Shown: positions 12,133-23,162 of the stretch, piece by piece
Numbering within the stretch: position 1 is the first letter of the stretch
How the letters are laid out: each line of letters begins with the position of its first letter
Origin: Aphrocallistes beatrix
Lineage: Eukaryota > Porifera > Hexactinellida > Sceptrulophora > Aphrocallistidae
DNA length: 64,000 bases
Direction of reading: 5' to 3'
NCBI GenBank assembly: GCA_963281255.1
Contig: OY725488.1
Location: 434,001 to 498,000 of the forward strand
The notes under the pieces: generated by a model
The model's input: only the letters and a program-made list of their open reading frames with translations
Database searches by the model: none
Told to the model about the DNA's origin: nothing
Position numbers and translations under genes: made by a program

Positions 12133-15100
12133 ATCTAAATCTGCTCAAGTGGGGTGCTTCCAAATTCATGCTTGACAATTTCTTCTTATCTGGTGTAGAA
12201 TGAGTGAGGAATTTTAGTTTTAATATTCTGGGGGTGAAGGGTATTCTAGGACGGCCACTTTTCTGTATGAAATCCTAAACCTCTTTCAGTGAGAGAATAC
12301 GTAGAGTTGGAGCAGAAGCGTGTAGCCACCTATAACAGCTCTTTAACAGGATATTTAAATTGTTTAATTCATATTAATATTAGAAATCAACACCAACTTA
12401 GTTCCAATTATTTCCAATCTTGATACTATAAATTATTTTTAAAATGTTAATATTTGTTTGTGATGAGTTTATCAAATTTATTTGATCTTTCAAGCCATTT
12501 CTGGGTATCTTTTTGTCATAAATTTGTCATAAATACACAATCATTAGGGATAGAATGGGACTGGTTTAGTCAAGCTCTGCGATCCCAACCTCTACCCGCC
12601 TATGGACATCGATTATGTTTTTCTTAAAATAAATTTTTCTTTGATGAATTACAATGAATATACCGTTGAGAGCTATTAAATATTTGTACTAACAAGCAGC
12701 TTAGTTCAAGATCTGTCACCGGTCGCAGTAATTAGAAATTATTTAATAAACCTCAGAGAATATAAAAACAAAATACTATATATGATTATAAATATGTTCC
12801 AGTATTTTCCTTTCACCAGATCACGTATCACTCATTAGTTATATCCATGGTGAGTTCCTGCACTTAATAATTAGTCTTTGTGCTCTCCAATCGTTACAAT
12901 TTGCAAGACTGGTAAAAATTAGTAGCATCTTAATCACCAGATTAAACTTGAAACTAATAAAGAAAGATCTCAAACCGATAATGGACTTCGAGATTGTCAA
13001 ATCCATGAAGCAAGTGAAGACTCTATTTTTTCCATTATTATTTTTATAATGAAATTAAAAACCGAATTTTTTGTTTGTTTTTCAAAGTTGGTAGGGAGGT
13101 AGGTGTCAAAATTGCATATCGTCCTTAAGCAAAGTTTACTCTTACGAACCACAACTTCCTCGCATCTGATCACAGTCCGATTCTACCCTGGTGACATGTC
13201 ATGGTTGAAATAATGAAGGATACAATGAATACGATGATATGGTACCTGATTGCACTGCAATAATCAACTGCTTTAATATTGATAATTGATCCAGTTACCA
13301 TGCTCCAATCTTAAATAATTCATTGTAAAGATTCAACTATAAATCTCATTATGCTAGATTGGTACTAGGAACTAGGAAGAGGTGATTGGCATGATCATTG
13401 TGATTTACCTTCATATGATCTGAAAACTAGCTTCAGCATATTCTGGTGCAGTTTATTAATTACTTGATAACAACTTTCATCATATCTGTTAAAATGCAGT
13501 TAACTTTTTAATTAACCAATAAATATTGTTAGACTTGGTTGAGATGAATGGTTAAGAAATTCTGCTTTCTAATCTCCTATCACAAGGTCTCAGTCGACGT
13601 GATGTTATGTACAATCTAGAGAATGCAATTAATCTATCTTCAAATACTCAATATCTACATTTTTCGCCAAATTCCTCTCCGCTAAACATCTGGTAACGGG
13701 AAAGTTTGCAGCGCGAATTTAACCACTAGACACTACATATGATGAATCAATGTAAAAATTTAATATACCGACAAACATAGAAGGAAAAATATTTTCAAAA
13801 GGTACATCAGAGATCACATCTTTTGCAAAACTGTTGCATAAAAGATTATCTGTTCAAAGAATATCCATTGACTTTATTCATTAACATTATTTATCGACAG
13901 TTCATTTAACTACTATAGTTTATAGTTATCCATTGTATGGAATGGTTTAAACTTAAATGCTATAGAATCCCTTGTCGACTTTGAATGCGGTGTACGCACT
14001 ACTCTCTCAGACGCAACTGGGAAATTGCATACTACGTATTTGATAGGGAGATATATCATTACACATCTAGCATAGCTGTTGAAACTCTTCTTTTCTGGAC
14101 CGCCTCACCATAATGGACGAAATACTAAACTAATAAGCAATCTAGTATTTAAGTTCATAATAAGTGGAAATATTACATTCGCATAGGGAACTGGAAAACA
14201 TATAATATTTTTTGGTAAAATATATTATATACAATTTTTGAATTTATTGCTAGCCGAATGGTGTTCTAGCCACACACACATATATCATATGAATCTTTAA
14301 AACTTAAAACAATGGATAATAACGAGCCAAGTGCTTTTGTTTCAGATAATTATTGTTATAACATTATTTTACTTAGCTTAGCAAAATACATTGGAAATTT
14401 AAAGATATTTCATGTCTAGAAATTGGAAACAAACTCCCATCCTACATATAATGAGACATTTTGCCTCGAATTTTATCTTAAATGTCAATTGGATTTAGGA
14501 TCAGGTTTTGTATTGGAGAGTCGATATACAAATTCAATTTCATGCTTTACGATCATTTGGATTTCAGATTTTTGCTTTATCACATTACATGATGACAGTA
14601 GCTAATATCGTGGAGTCATCCATTCCGAACACTTTGAATATAGGTTTATGATAATTAGTTTTGTAGTTATACATAAGGAAAATGGTGAATCATAGAATGC
14701 TGCATAATAGTGATGATTTAGCAAATATCAAAACCGTTAAATCGGTCACATATCAACTTTAACTTTACAGAAAATCGGATGATAATATTTTTAATTCCTG
14801 ATAAGAGAAGGGTGGAGACAGATGAGTGATTACACACCAACTCGTTTTATTTAGCTGTAAATCTAGCTTAGTATATTTGTGCAAAAAGAACCAATTAAAT
14901 TTCAGGTGACTAGACAGACGGATAGTACAGCTCTAGAGAACATTCAAAAATGTGTCAGAAACTAAAAATTTATATAAGTATATCAAGATAGGGTAAATTA
15001 CGGCTTAAGGTCTAAATTGCGGAAAAAACCCCTCAATAATTCTAAATTTTGACAAAATTCCCAACCTCGAATCCTTGGTGACAGCATAACTCAAAAGGTA

Positions 15101-15354
15101 GTCATTATATGAAAGATATCCCCGTTCAAAAAGACGCCCCATCGTCTCTTCTACAAAATCACTTGTTTGAAATGCCCTTTAAGGTAATTATGACCTTTCA
15201 AAATCAAAAGTTACCCCAAACCTAAAACTCGTACTTTTTTCACTTGTCAGAATGGACTTTTGATGAGAAGAATTTGTGAAGAGTAGTATGAAGGTGACCG
15301 AAGAGGGAAGAGGGCTTGATGCTGAGGTCGGAGAGAAACAACAACAACTAAATT

Positions 15355-15735
15355 CAGTCTGTGGGCCTAGCAATGGATAAAACGCCCTTAGGGCAGATGG
15401 TCTCTCTCATTCTCTGTTGTATGCCATGGAGACAGCCAGACATATTCCTGGCCTCATCGTAGCATTGTACCACAGCTCCTCCCGCTACGTCGGTCTCCAT
15501 TGTCACGAGTCCCTCCGTGAGCTTGTCTGTGACTGCGGCAGTGCCCAGTCCATCGATCTGGAATGAGTTTCAAACTTTTCCCTGCTCCCTCCGAAACGTA
15601 GCGAAGACTGAGATATCTGCTCGCGTTTTCCACTGTCCCGAGACTCTCACACATCAAGGAGAAGAAGTGCGCTTGCTGAATCTGTGCCCCACCCTCGCAC
15701 CGCCACTGGTTGTATTGATAAAACCCTGTCATTTA
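15355..15735 (-). mobile_element. decayed hAT transposase fragment (ZMYM1/DUF4371-like)
   Basis: On the minus strand, one frame gives GLGTAAVTDKLTEG and, further on, VQCYDEARNMSGCLHGIQQR. This is the catalytic-core pattern of hAT transposases of the ZMYM1 type (CYDGA.NMSG..GVQ.R). A second frame upstream carries ENASRYLSLRYVSEG, resembling the LRYV segment that precedes it in the same proteins. A frameshift near 15580 separates the two pieces, and the open frame ends soon after the core, so this is a truncated fossil. It may represent the autonomous family that moved some of the hAT MITEs in this window, but no matching ends were found around it. Confidence 0.6.
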
Positions 15736-16733
15736 ATTGGCTTGATCAACTAAACTTTATGGATAGTGTGAAAACAAGAATCTTCCCCAGGTGCAGATCT
15801 ACTACATAAAGAGAGTGACTGTGGTATTAATCAATCCCCTTGCTTCAGAATCGCCGAGAATCGCCTAGACGGACATGCGTAAACAGCACTAAAATAATAA
15901 TAATAGTGTGTAGCTATTTATAGATTGAGAAAGTAATTTATCTGTTTTATGGAAGCATTTAGAAAATTCCGACTCTGCACAATTGTTCTAATTTTACAGC
16001 AGTGTAATTACCAATATGCTACTGATTTGGTGTAGAACTGTTGGGTAATGAGTGATGGTCAAGAATCGATTATTTACGTTATTTGACTCTGTGTGTTGGA
16101 ACGAGGACATATATCCATCTCACAATTGCGTATTTGTATTGTGCAATTCTAAAATTATTCATGAACTAAATAAAGTTCATGGGTCTTAACTGCACGTAAC
16201 TCTATCGGAGTGAGGTTCATCGTAATCTGATATATTGGTTGCTTAAATTGAATTATAATACGATGCATCTTATGAATTTACGTAGTTAGTACATTGTGTC
16301 TTTCATTATTACACCATCAAGTATTTGAGCAGTATTTAAGTAGAAAACTGTATGTATACATTTTACCCGATTTCTTAGAAATTTGTCTTTGTACAATTTC
16401 GAATTCTAATTCTTCGAAAGTGTCCTTAACAACGAATTCAATACAATCACATGTACATGCTTTCTATTTTAAATAGCCAAAACATTTTATGGAATTTATC
16501 TGCCTTGTGGCTTTACCGATTGAAAAACTTGTGATGCCTCGTGAGATTAATAATGTACAAAATATCGAAACTGGCGAATGGGCAAAATTTTGTGAAACTA
16601 GCCCAAAGTGGACAAATCAGAATATTAATAGACAGATCAACGTTTTACCATTAGACATGCTTACTAACTCTGAACCATCATATTCTTTAATTAATGGATG
16701 TTCCCGAATATTCAGTTGGAGCACAGTCGACTC

Positions 16734-16853
16734 CGCTTAATTCGAACAAACCTCCAGGAACGAAATAGTTCCCATAAAAACTTAAATTTCATCGGTTAAT
16801 TGGGAACTCCGTTTAATCGAGGCCCGATGTGTCTCGATAAGCAGAGTCCATTT
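16734..16853. mobile_element. pogo-like MITE fragment
   Basis: The left end cagtcgactccgcttaattc and the reverse complement of the right end (ggactctgcttatcgaga) share a GACTC.GCTTA core as inverted repeats, in the style of pogo/Tigger elements. A related single end (tctcgatatacggagtc) is seen near 4073. No TA duplication is certain. Confidence 0.45.
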
Positions 16854-17675
16854 ATTTCAATAATTCAGAATATTATCCAGGTTCTATGTGTTATTAATGC
16901 TACCAGACAGTGTGAAGTTGCTCAGCATTCTGGAATTTAGCTCATAAGTGAACTGAGACAAAAAATAAAGGGATTTTTGCTGTAATTTCTTGATTACTTT
17001 TTCAACGCAAGAAAGTACGTACTGTATTTGAATTAAATATTTAGCAAATAGCATTAAGATTTATGAAATATAATGTTGTTCTAGATAAAATTGATGAGAT
17101 GATTAAATGTGTTGAATTTATTAACTTTACTAGAGCTGTATTCTCGAATCTTGTGAATTGTAGCTATCAGCTAATACAAGTAACTAATAACAAGCATGAT
17201 ATTCCGTTCATTTTATCATAACAAATTATATCATAGCAATAACCATTTGCGTAATTATCAAACAATCTTCATTGATATTCCTGCCAGTTTTTAGTTATAG
17301 ATATGTGTGAATTTTCTCACCCTAGATACCGCCTCGCCAATGTTTCGGATCAAAAATCTTATACCGAGGTTGCAAATCTATAAATGAAATTATTTCAGAA
17401 AATGTCATTTCTGTTAACTTGATTTAGATCCCTGATTACGTGTTATGATTCAGTAATGTTTAGTAAGCTTTAATTAAATCCAATAAGTGACAGATCAAAG
17501 GCAGCAGCTAACTTGATTATGTAATACTTATTCTAATAATAATATTATAATAATAATGCACTTCATTTATATGATAATTTGCTTGCTTATTGAATATTTG
17601 ATTGCTAGCGCTGATTAATGTTAATTCTGAAGTATTTCTTTTTCTTTGGCTTTGTCTCAGAGCTATTTGGTTCAT

Positions 17676-18206
17676 CTAATTAGACAGCACGTTCCTGTAA
17701 TAGGATATCTCTTGCGCCAATTTTGACCTTTCTACCATCAATGTCTGCTTTTCTTTCTGCAATGCTTCTAACTCGGTAATGATTTCTATGTCTTTCTCCT
17801 TGTACTTATCCCTCATTACTTTAGCCGCTTGGTTGTTCCTCCCTTGGTACCTCATCTTCTTAATGGTCTGCTGTTCCTCCGCGGTGAAGTATCCTGAGAG
17901 TAGAATCTTGTTCAACTCTTTCACTGTCACGTTAAAAGCGACATTATTTTTATCCACTAACTTTATGAAGCTTGGTGCAGTTGGTAACATTATTCTCCAA
18001 TTATTTCTTAGTAATGGGAGGGCTAATTGGTATTTTGCTGTAATGTACCTTTTGTATTCATTTGGAAGGTATTCTGAAGGTAGTGCGAAACCATTAACAT
18101 CAGTGAATTCGAAAGTTGGTTCTGTTCCCTCCATACGACTAAATGCTCTCGCTGAATCCACTTGATTGATCATATTTGTACCCAAAATATTTTCAGTGTT
18201 CATCAT
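17676..18206 (-). CDS. CNC/Nrf-like bZIP protein C, intronless
   Basis: 176 residues, single exon, ATG at 18206 (a second ATG follows directly). The N-terminal extension of about 60 residues is unlike the paralogs. Residues 65-76 (LLRNNWRIMLPT) are the shared block, though the Cys of LPKC is replaced. KELNKILLSGYFTAEE (96-111) is the CNC-like motif, and KMRYQGRNNQAAKVMRDKYK (117-136) is the basic region with Met131 in the Cys/Ser position. The zipper is L149, L156, L163, Y170. The C-terminus ends YYRNVLSN, echoing the YYQN/YRN tail of the paralogs. A TATAAAAAG box lies about 50 bp upstream. Most likely a nuclear transcription factor from the same local expansion as genes A, B and D. Confidence 0.78.
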   Translation of the reverse strand: MMNTENILGTNMINQVDSARAFSRMEGTEPTFEFTDVNGFALPSEYLPNEYKRYITAKYQLALPLLRNNWRIMLPTAPSFIKLVDKNNVAFNVTVKELNKILLSGYFTAEEQQTIKKMRYQGRNNQAAKVMRDKYKEKDIEIITELEALQKEKQTLMVERSKLAQEISYYRNVLSN

Positions 18207-18253
18207 CCTAATTTATTATTATTATTTTTACTGTTGACACAACTCAGAGTTAT

Positions 18254-18262
18254 CTTTTTATA
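18254..18262 (-). promoter_or_regulatory. TATA box of bZIP gene C
   Basis: The minus strand reads TATAAAAAG, 48-56 bp before the ATG at 18206, implying a very short 5' UTR. Confidence 0.55.
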
Positions 18263-18912
18263 GTTTTTTTGTCGTTTACTTTGGGCACTTTCATTTTACA
18301 CTTTCATTTTGCCCTACCTAACCGCCCATACTACTTGTAGTATCTTAGTTTCAATTTACTATCTATAATTTGAGATGAGCTTATGGTTAACAATATTGAA
18401 CAGATCTTGCTCATATAATTAGTCTGCAGCAAGAATGCCTCATATAGTATGTACTGATATCAAGTTTCATTCTACACTCTCGCCAATCTGATATTTTTTA
18501 GTGGTAGACTTGATGTATTGAAACTATACCATCCTGAAAGAAGGATATCAAATTCTACTAATCCAGATATGGCCTTGAAATATCCTTAACTATACATCGT
18601 GACTCCTAATCTAATGTCTGGATACTAAATGTAAGAGCTAAACTTACAGCAACAAATTAATTCGTATTTTTTCTTATCTTTGTTCTTATCTACCGCAGGT
18701 TAAGAACCACAGAGAAACTGTGCGTAATAACAACGGGCAAAGTTTAAGGTGCAGGCTAGGATATAGATTCGGTTCCCACCAATAGACTATACCCAGTAAA
18801 TTACCACGTTCGCACTTACTCCATACGTACACTCATGGTTATTTTTAGTACAAACATGTCATCTACGTAAAAGCAGTTGTTTATAACAATTCATTTTCAA
18901 ATTAGGTTGGAT

Positions 18913-19584
18913 ATCTTGAGTAACTAGAAGTCCGACAATTCGTAACGAATATAACTCGTAACATGACTACTGGTAAATTTCTATTGGCCTTTCAATTTGG
19001 CTATTTGGTTGGGTACAATATATTTAAAACTAAATACAGTTTGAAGGCATTCCTCCACAATGCGGTGTGAACTATCTTGTGAGTCCAATGCCTTTGCTTT
19101 ATGTTTGCTTTCACTACACAGCAACTAACTGCCTTTTCGCCTGGTGCATGCATGTGTTCGCTAATTTATATACCTTTGTACGTATGTATTACCGCCTGAC
19201 AATATTCTCTCTGTTCGCACAACCAGTGTGTAATCTCTCATACCCTCCTATGCTCATATGATGTAATGGGCGTGCCAGGGATATTTGTAGGACATATAAA
19301 CCAGTGGGATCTGGGGCGCTGTAAGCCCCCCAGTGGGGTCCAGGGCAAATCCCCTGGAAACTAACAACAATTTGTCCCACAATTTGGACAGATTCATCTA
19401 ATTTTGAGGTTGTAGTAATACAAATGACCTCCGATAACACTCCCCTCTCACTAATTATTTTATAATTTACAAATAAATATTCAGACTTTATCCAGCCAGG
19501 GGGGGCAGCTGCCACCCCTCTGCCCCCCCTCCCCATACCCTAGACTGTAGTCATGATGAGTTGTCGGACTTCCTAAGTAACCCA
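18913..19584. mobile_element. inverted-repeat element, about 670 bp, with nested repeat
   Basis: Left end TGAGTAACTAGAAGTCCGAC (from about 18918) and the reverse complement of the right end (TGGGTTACTTAGGAAGTCCG, ending about 19584) match over some 40 bases that also include a CATGACTAC word on each side. Inside, 19265-19545 is a worn copy of a different repeat resembling the hAT element at 20665 (shared ctggggcgctg, ctaacaacaatttgt and poly-G stretches). No coding potential is seen. Superfamily not assigned. Confidence 0.5.
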
Positions 19585-19693
19585 TTGTAATTTTGTAGCT
19601 TACTGAATTTAGTGATTTTGATAGGACAATCTCTAATCTCCATTTCGAAGTACTATTTGACTACAAGTTTCGATATTTTATTTAATCTATTTT

Positions 19694-20161
19694 TAGTACA
19701 ACTCCTGTATGGAGATGCCCTTATGGCATGGACGGAGTTTCTCGTCCATTCGTATGTATGCATGTCCGTACGCCCGCTACTGCGAAATCTAACAGTCCGA
19801 TTTTTACCAAATTTCGCATATAGGATCTCTCTATGGTGTAGATGTGCACCGTCATTTTTTCGCAAAATCTCATCACTTCATATTTTAACACCGCCACTGC
19901 AAAGCTCTGTTTAAAGATATAAGTAAGATCTCAACGACTAATGTAGGGTATTTCACCATGTAGGATCCTATTTTCACACTTTGAAAGTAATAATGTGAAT
20001 ATTTTATGAGTTATTAACATATTGATATATACATATTTTCACACTTTTGAAAATTTTCTTATTTTTAAGCAAAAAGCGAGTTCCAACTGCTAATATAGGT
20101 TGTTTTAATATGTATATTTCACATTTCATGTTCCTTCGAGTCACTTCCTGGAGCTGTACTA
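19694..20161. mobile_element. MITE of the GGCATGGACGG family, fullest copy
   Basis: It opens with tagtacaactcctg and closes with the inverted partner (reverse complement tagtacagctccagg), about 468 bp apart. Near the left end is gagatgcccttatggcatgg followed by paired acgg/ccgt words. Pieces of the same sequence occur near 4656, 23748 and 32888. No target duplication is clear and no protein is encoded. Confidence 0.55.
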
Positions 20162-20664
20162 TCGGTCTGTCGACCGACATTATTACAATTTAATTAATTA
20201 ACATCAAGCTACTTCTTGTAAAACCCATTACATTGCTATCCTAATCAAAACCGGGAGGAATACCATCAGAATTTTGAGAAACACTAGGTGCCTGGTTTTT
20301 GCAAGCTTTTATTATAGTATATTAATTTACGTAGTGTATTAATGTAACGTATGGTTCATAATCCAATTTATGTTATTGCACAATAAATTAAGTTTAGAGG
20401 TTACACTTGAGGTAGATCATACATTTGTTGGATACTCCTCAGTTCGTGTACTATATGGTTTGGATAAAGGGACGATTATTTGATTATTATTTCATCAGCC
20501 ACAGACAGCACACCTCAGGGAGACGTTTTTTTGTGCGGTTAATCAGTGTACTTTAGAACGTTGGCACAGCGACAAAACCTGATTAATGCCGACACCATGC
20601 ATGAGGTGGGCTGATTCGGTTAGTCGCCGTATGTAGAGCTGCTGATTGCAGATATGTATACAAT

Positions 20665-21260
20665 CAGTGGCAGAGCCAGGATTTCTATTGGGGGGGACCT
20701 AACAGCCAGCTAAGGTGCTGGGGCGCTGGGGATCGCTGTAAGCCTCTGGAAGCTGACAACATTTGTTTCATAATTTGCCCAGATTCTTCTAATTTTGTCA
20801 TTCAAAAATATAAATTAACTCCTAAGATACCCCCTCTCATCGGCGTGACTAGGTTCTTACTGGGTGGGCATATTCCTGGCAAGATAATCGGTCATTAATG
20901 ACCCATAAGGAGATCTAGGTGCATGGACTCCAGCGATTTTAAAAATTACTGTTACAAATACAGATTTTCGGTATGCGAAACTCTATTGCAGTGACTTTAG
21001 TCTGCCAGTTTGGCCCAGGACCCCCTCCCCTCCCCACGCCACCGAAGACAAGATATTAATAATGAACATGATAACGCTTCAAAAGAACCTCAAAACATAC
21101 ATTGGAGTCTACTATTTGATAGCGCAAGTAATTGTAGACCTTATGTATTGTTTTGAGGTTCTTTTGAAGCGGTATTAGTTCTCTGTTTTATTTTTCTTAA
21201 TGAAAAAAATTCAGTCTGCCAATTTAGGAGGCTCCTGGGACCCCCCTTCTTACGCCACTG
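20665..21260. mobile_element. hAT non-autonomous element, 596 bp
   Basis: Ends CAGTGGCAGAGCC (left) and, as reverse complement of the right end, CAGTGGCGTAAGAAG; CAGTGGCG is a common hAT terminus. Flanking 8-bp target duplications tatacaat (20657-20664) and tctacaat (21261-21268) differ at one base. An internal perfect-looking hairpin spans 21070-21177. No transposase is present. Confidence 0.75.
21070..21177. repeat. long hairpin inside the hAT element
   Basis: Arms of roughly 40 bases: cgcttcaaaagaacctcaaa at 21075 pairs with tttgaggttcttttgaagcg ending near 21171, and the pairing continues inwards through catac/gtatg and gtctac/gtagac. The loop is about 20 bases. Confidence 0.75.
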
Positions 21261-21332
21261 TCTACAATTACTATTAGTTTAATCCAGGGCTCCGTAAACT
21301 GGGGTTTTCAGGCCGCATGTTGCCTGATAGGA

Positions 21333-21808
21333 TCTGTTGCATGAAATTCTGAGGCACTTATATAAAGGGAACCATGGATGTACAACTTGCGCGAAACCTG
21401 AGGCGCTTATATAACAGGAACCATGGATGTACAACTTGCGTGAAATTATGAGGCACTGCGTGAAATTATGAAACATTCGCTTAGAATCAATCATTCGCAA
21501 GCTCTGATCTAATATTATGCAACTTGTAGTTCCTATTACAGAATGATATTTCACAAAACATGATGATTTTGTTCTATTTTGATTCCAAATCGTATTCTAT
21601 TTCTAGGATCACCATATACATTATTGAGTTTGCGAAACAAAATAGAACAAAATCATTATGTTTTGTGAAATATCATTCTGTAATAGGAACTACAAGTTGC
21701 ATAATATATTAGATCAGAGCTTGCTTCTATGCGGGTGTCTCAGAATTTCACGCAAGTTGTACACCCATGGTTGCTGTTATATAATGCCTCAGAATTTCAC
21801 GCAACAGA
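21333..21808. repeat. large palindrome with internal duplications
   Basis: The left arm starts tctgttgcatgaaattctga and the right arm ends with its partner (tcagaatttcacgcaacaga). Pairing runs inward through aacttgtagttcctattaca and its complement near 21676, then atgattttgttctattttg, to a spacer at about 21582-21637. The left arm is about 250 bases and the right about 170, because the left holds an extra copy of a unit containing accatggatgtacaacttgc (near 21370 and again near 21420). A hAT-like terminus (cagggctccgtaaactgggg) lies just outside on the left at 21286. This is a fold-back type element; family not assigned. Confidence 0.7.
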
Positions 21809-22033
21809 CCTTTCGTGTGACCTGACAGACTTTATGTGAGGTGTTTTATGCACTCCTATTAAAATAATAACAATCTTTTAAAATAATTAATTAATGTATG
21901 AATGTCATTAATATTTATGAATTATTTATAATATAGTATATTCTTATTGATATGTATTTAATGAAATTAATTCGGAATTAATTTTTTTAATGAATTTCTC
22001 ATAACTTTTTGAATTATTCATAAATTATTAAAT

Positions 22034-22110
22034 TACAATCGCACTTCGCTTGCTTGCGCTCGCGGCTGGAGAACTGTGTCCGCCAGAGGCGCCCTTTGGG
22101 CGCCTAGGCT
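22034..22110. mobile_element. partial copy of the GCGCGCTTCGCTTGC MITE
   Basis: Shares acttcgcttgcttgcgctcg-type ends and the internal gggcgcctaggctcac with the fuller copy at 22911-23162. The GC-rich patch stands out in AT-rich surroundings. The other end is missing. Confidence 0.55.
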
Positions 22111-22549
22111 CACATACACGGCCGTGTATTAAGTAGGCCATGGAAGCACTCATTTCAGAAGTTGGCCACTATGGTATAGTATAGTCGGCAAACTAAAAAC
22201 TTCTAACTTCTAACGCCATGCAGCTTGATCAGAAAGAAAGTTTGCGGAACCTTACTAGTTCAATCGATCACATGAATGACATGACGACAAAATTACAATG
22301 CCATATCTACTGTACAGGAGGAGCCTCGATAACTTTTTCTCGGGGCCCCACACAGCTCTTCAAAAATTATTGTGAATCTCTGATTACCTTAGGTAGAAAG
22401 TGTTTGTCATATAGTAGGTTCATTACTTCAACGTCTCAAAAGGCACATTGCTGCGACATACACTCCCTGAACATAAGTACTCGAACACACAATAGTGCAT
22501 CCTTAATTTTATTTAAACAATTTATTATAACGTAGGTTGCTGTAGACAC

Positions 22550-22854
22550 CAGGGTTGGTTGGGTTCAAGTACAATTGCATTTAAGTACTTCTGTACTAAG
22601 TACATTTTTTAGTACTTGTATTGTACTAGGTACTTGTTTGTTGTCCTTCACTTCTTTTATTAATATCAATGTTCTTCAAATCCCATCTCAAATATAGTAC
22701 ACGTATTTAGGATTTTTGTTAGTGTCTCGTACTTCTTCAACTTTCATTAAATGAATCTGTGTGACACTATGTAAACCCTAATTTGCGCTCTCACATAGTA
22801 AGAGAAATTTAAATTTTATAATAAGAGCTTGGAAAGTACTTGAACCCGACCCTG
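22550..22854. mobile_element. hAT MITE, 305 bp
   Basis: Left end cagggttggttgggttcaag and reverse complement of right end cagggtcgggttcaagtac are matching inverted repeats. The 8-bp flanks gtagacac (22542-22549) and gtagaccc (22855-22862) agree at seven positions. The left part is a simple array of guanine-poor tagtact/agtacatt words that can pair with each other. Confidence 0.75.
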
Positions 22855-22910
22855 GTAGACCCTATTATTTATCCTTACTATTAAAACTCGATTAATGTGT
22901 GTGTATATAT

Positions 22911-23162
22911 ACAAGCGCGCTTCGCTTGCTACACTTTGTATCCACCGGAGGCGCCATTTGGGCGCCTAGGCTCACAATGATTAATTATAAGATTGATGCA
23001 TCTCTAAATACGTCTGTCTTACTGTTATAATCGGTATCACTCGAAAAAACACAATTTTTTACTCTTTTTTAAAAAAATTGTAATGATGACGTCATAACAG
23101 AATGATGAGTCATCATCTCGTAATGATAGCCTCGCAACGCAAGCAAACGAAGCGCGCTTGTT
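22911..23162. mobile_element. MITE with ACAAGCGCGCTTCGCTTGC ends, 252 bp
   Basis: Left end acaagcgcgcttcgcttgc, right end reverse complement aacaagcgcgcttcgtttgc. Inside, gaggcgccatttgggcgcct is a small hairpin also present in the partial copy at 22034-22110. No coding capacity. The superfamily is unclear because no definite target duplication is seen. Confidence 0.65.

Larger units (their letters stand above)
11179..17675. other. long gene-poor region with transposon remains
   Basis: No intact gene is supported over 6.5 kb. It contains the TATA box of gene B, a hAT-like MITE (11994-12132), a decayed hAT transposase fragment (15355-15735) and a pogo-like fragment (16734-16853). A minus-strand open frame at 11389-11637 has a basic Lys-rich C-terminus but starts at GTG and shows no homology I recognise. 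Confidence 0.5.

Noticed and set aside
15517-15753. Plus-strand 78-codon frame over the hAT transposase fragment
   Set aside because: The minus strand carries recognisable transposase motifs; the plus frame is its antisense shadow.
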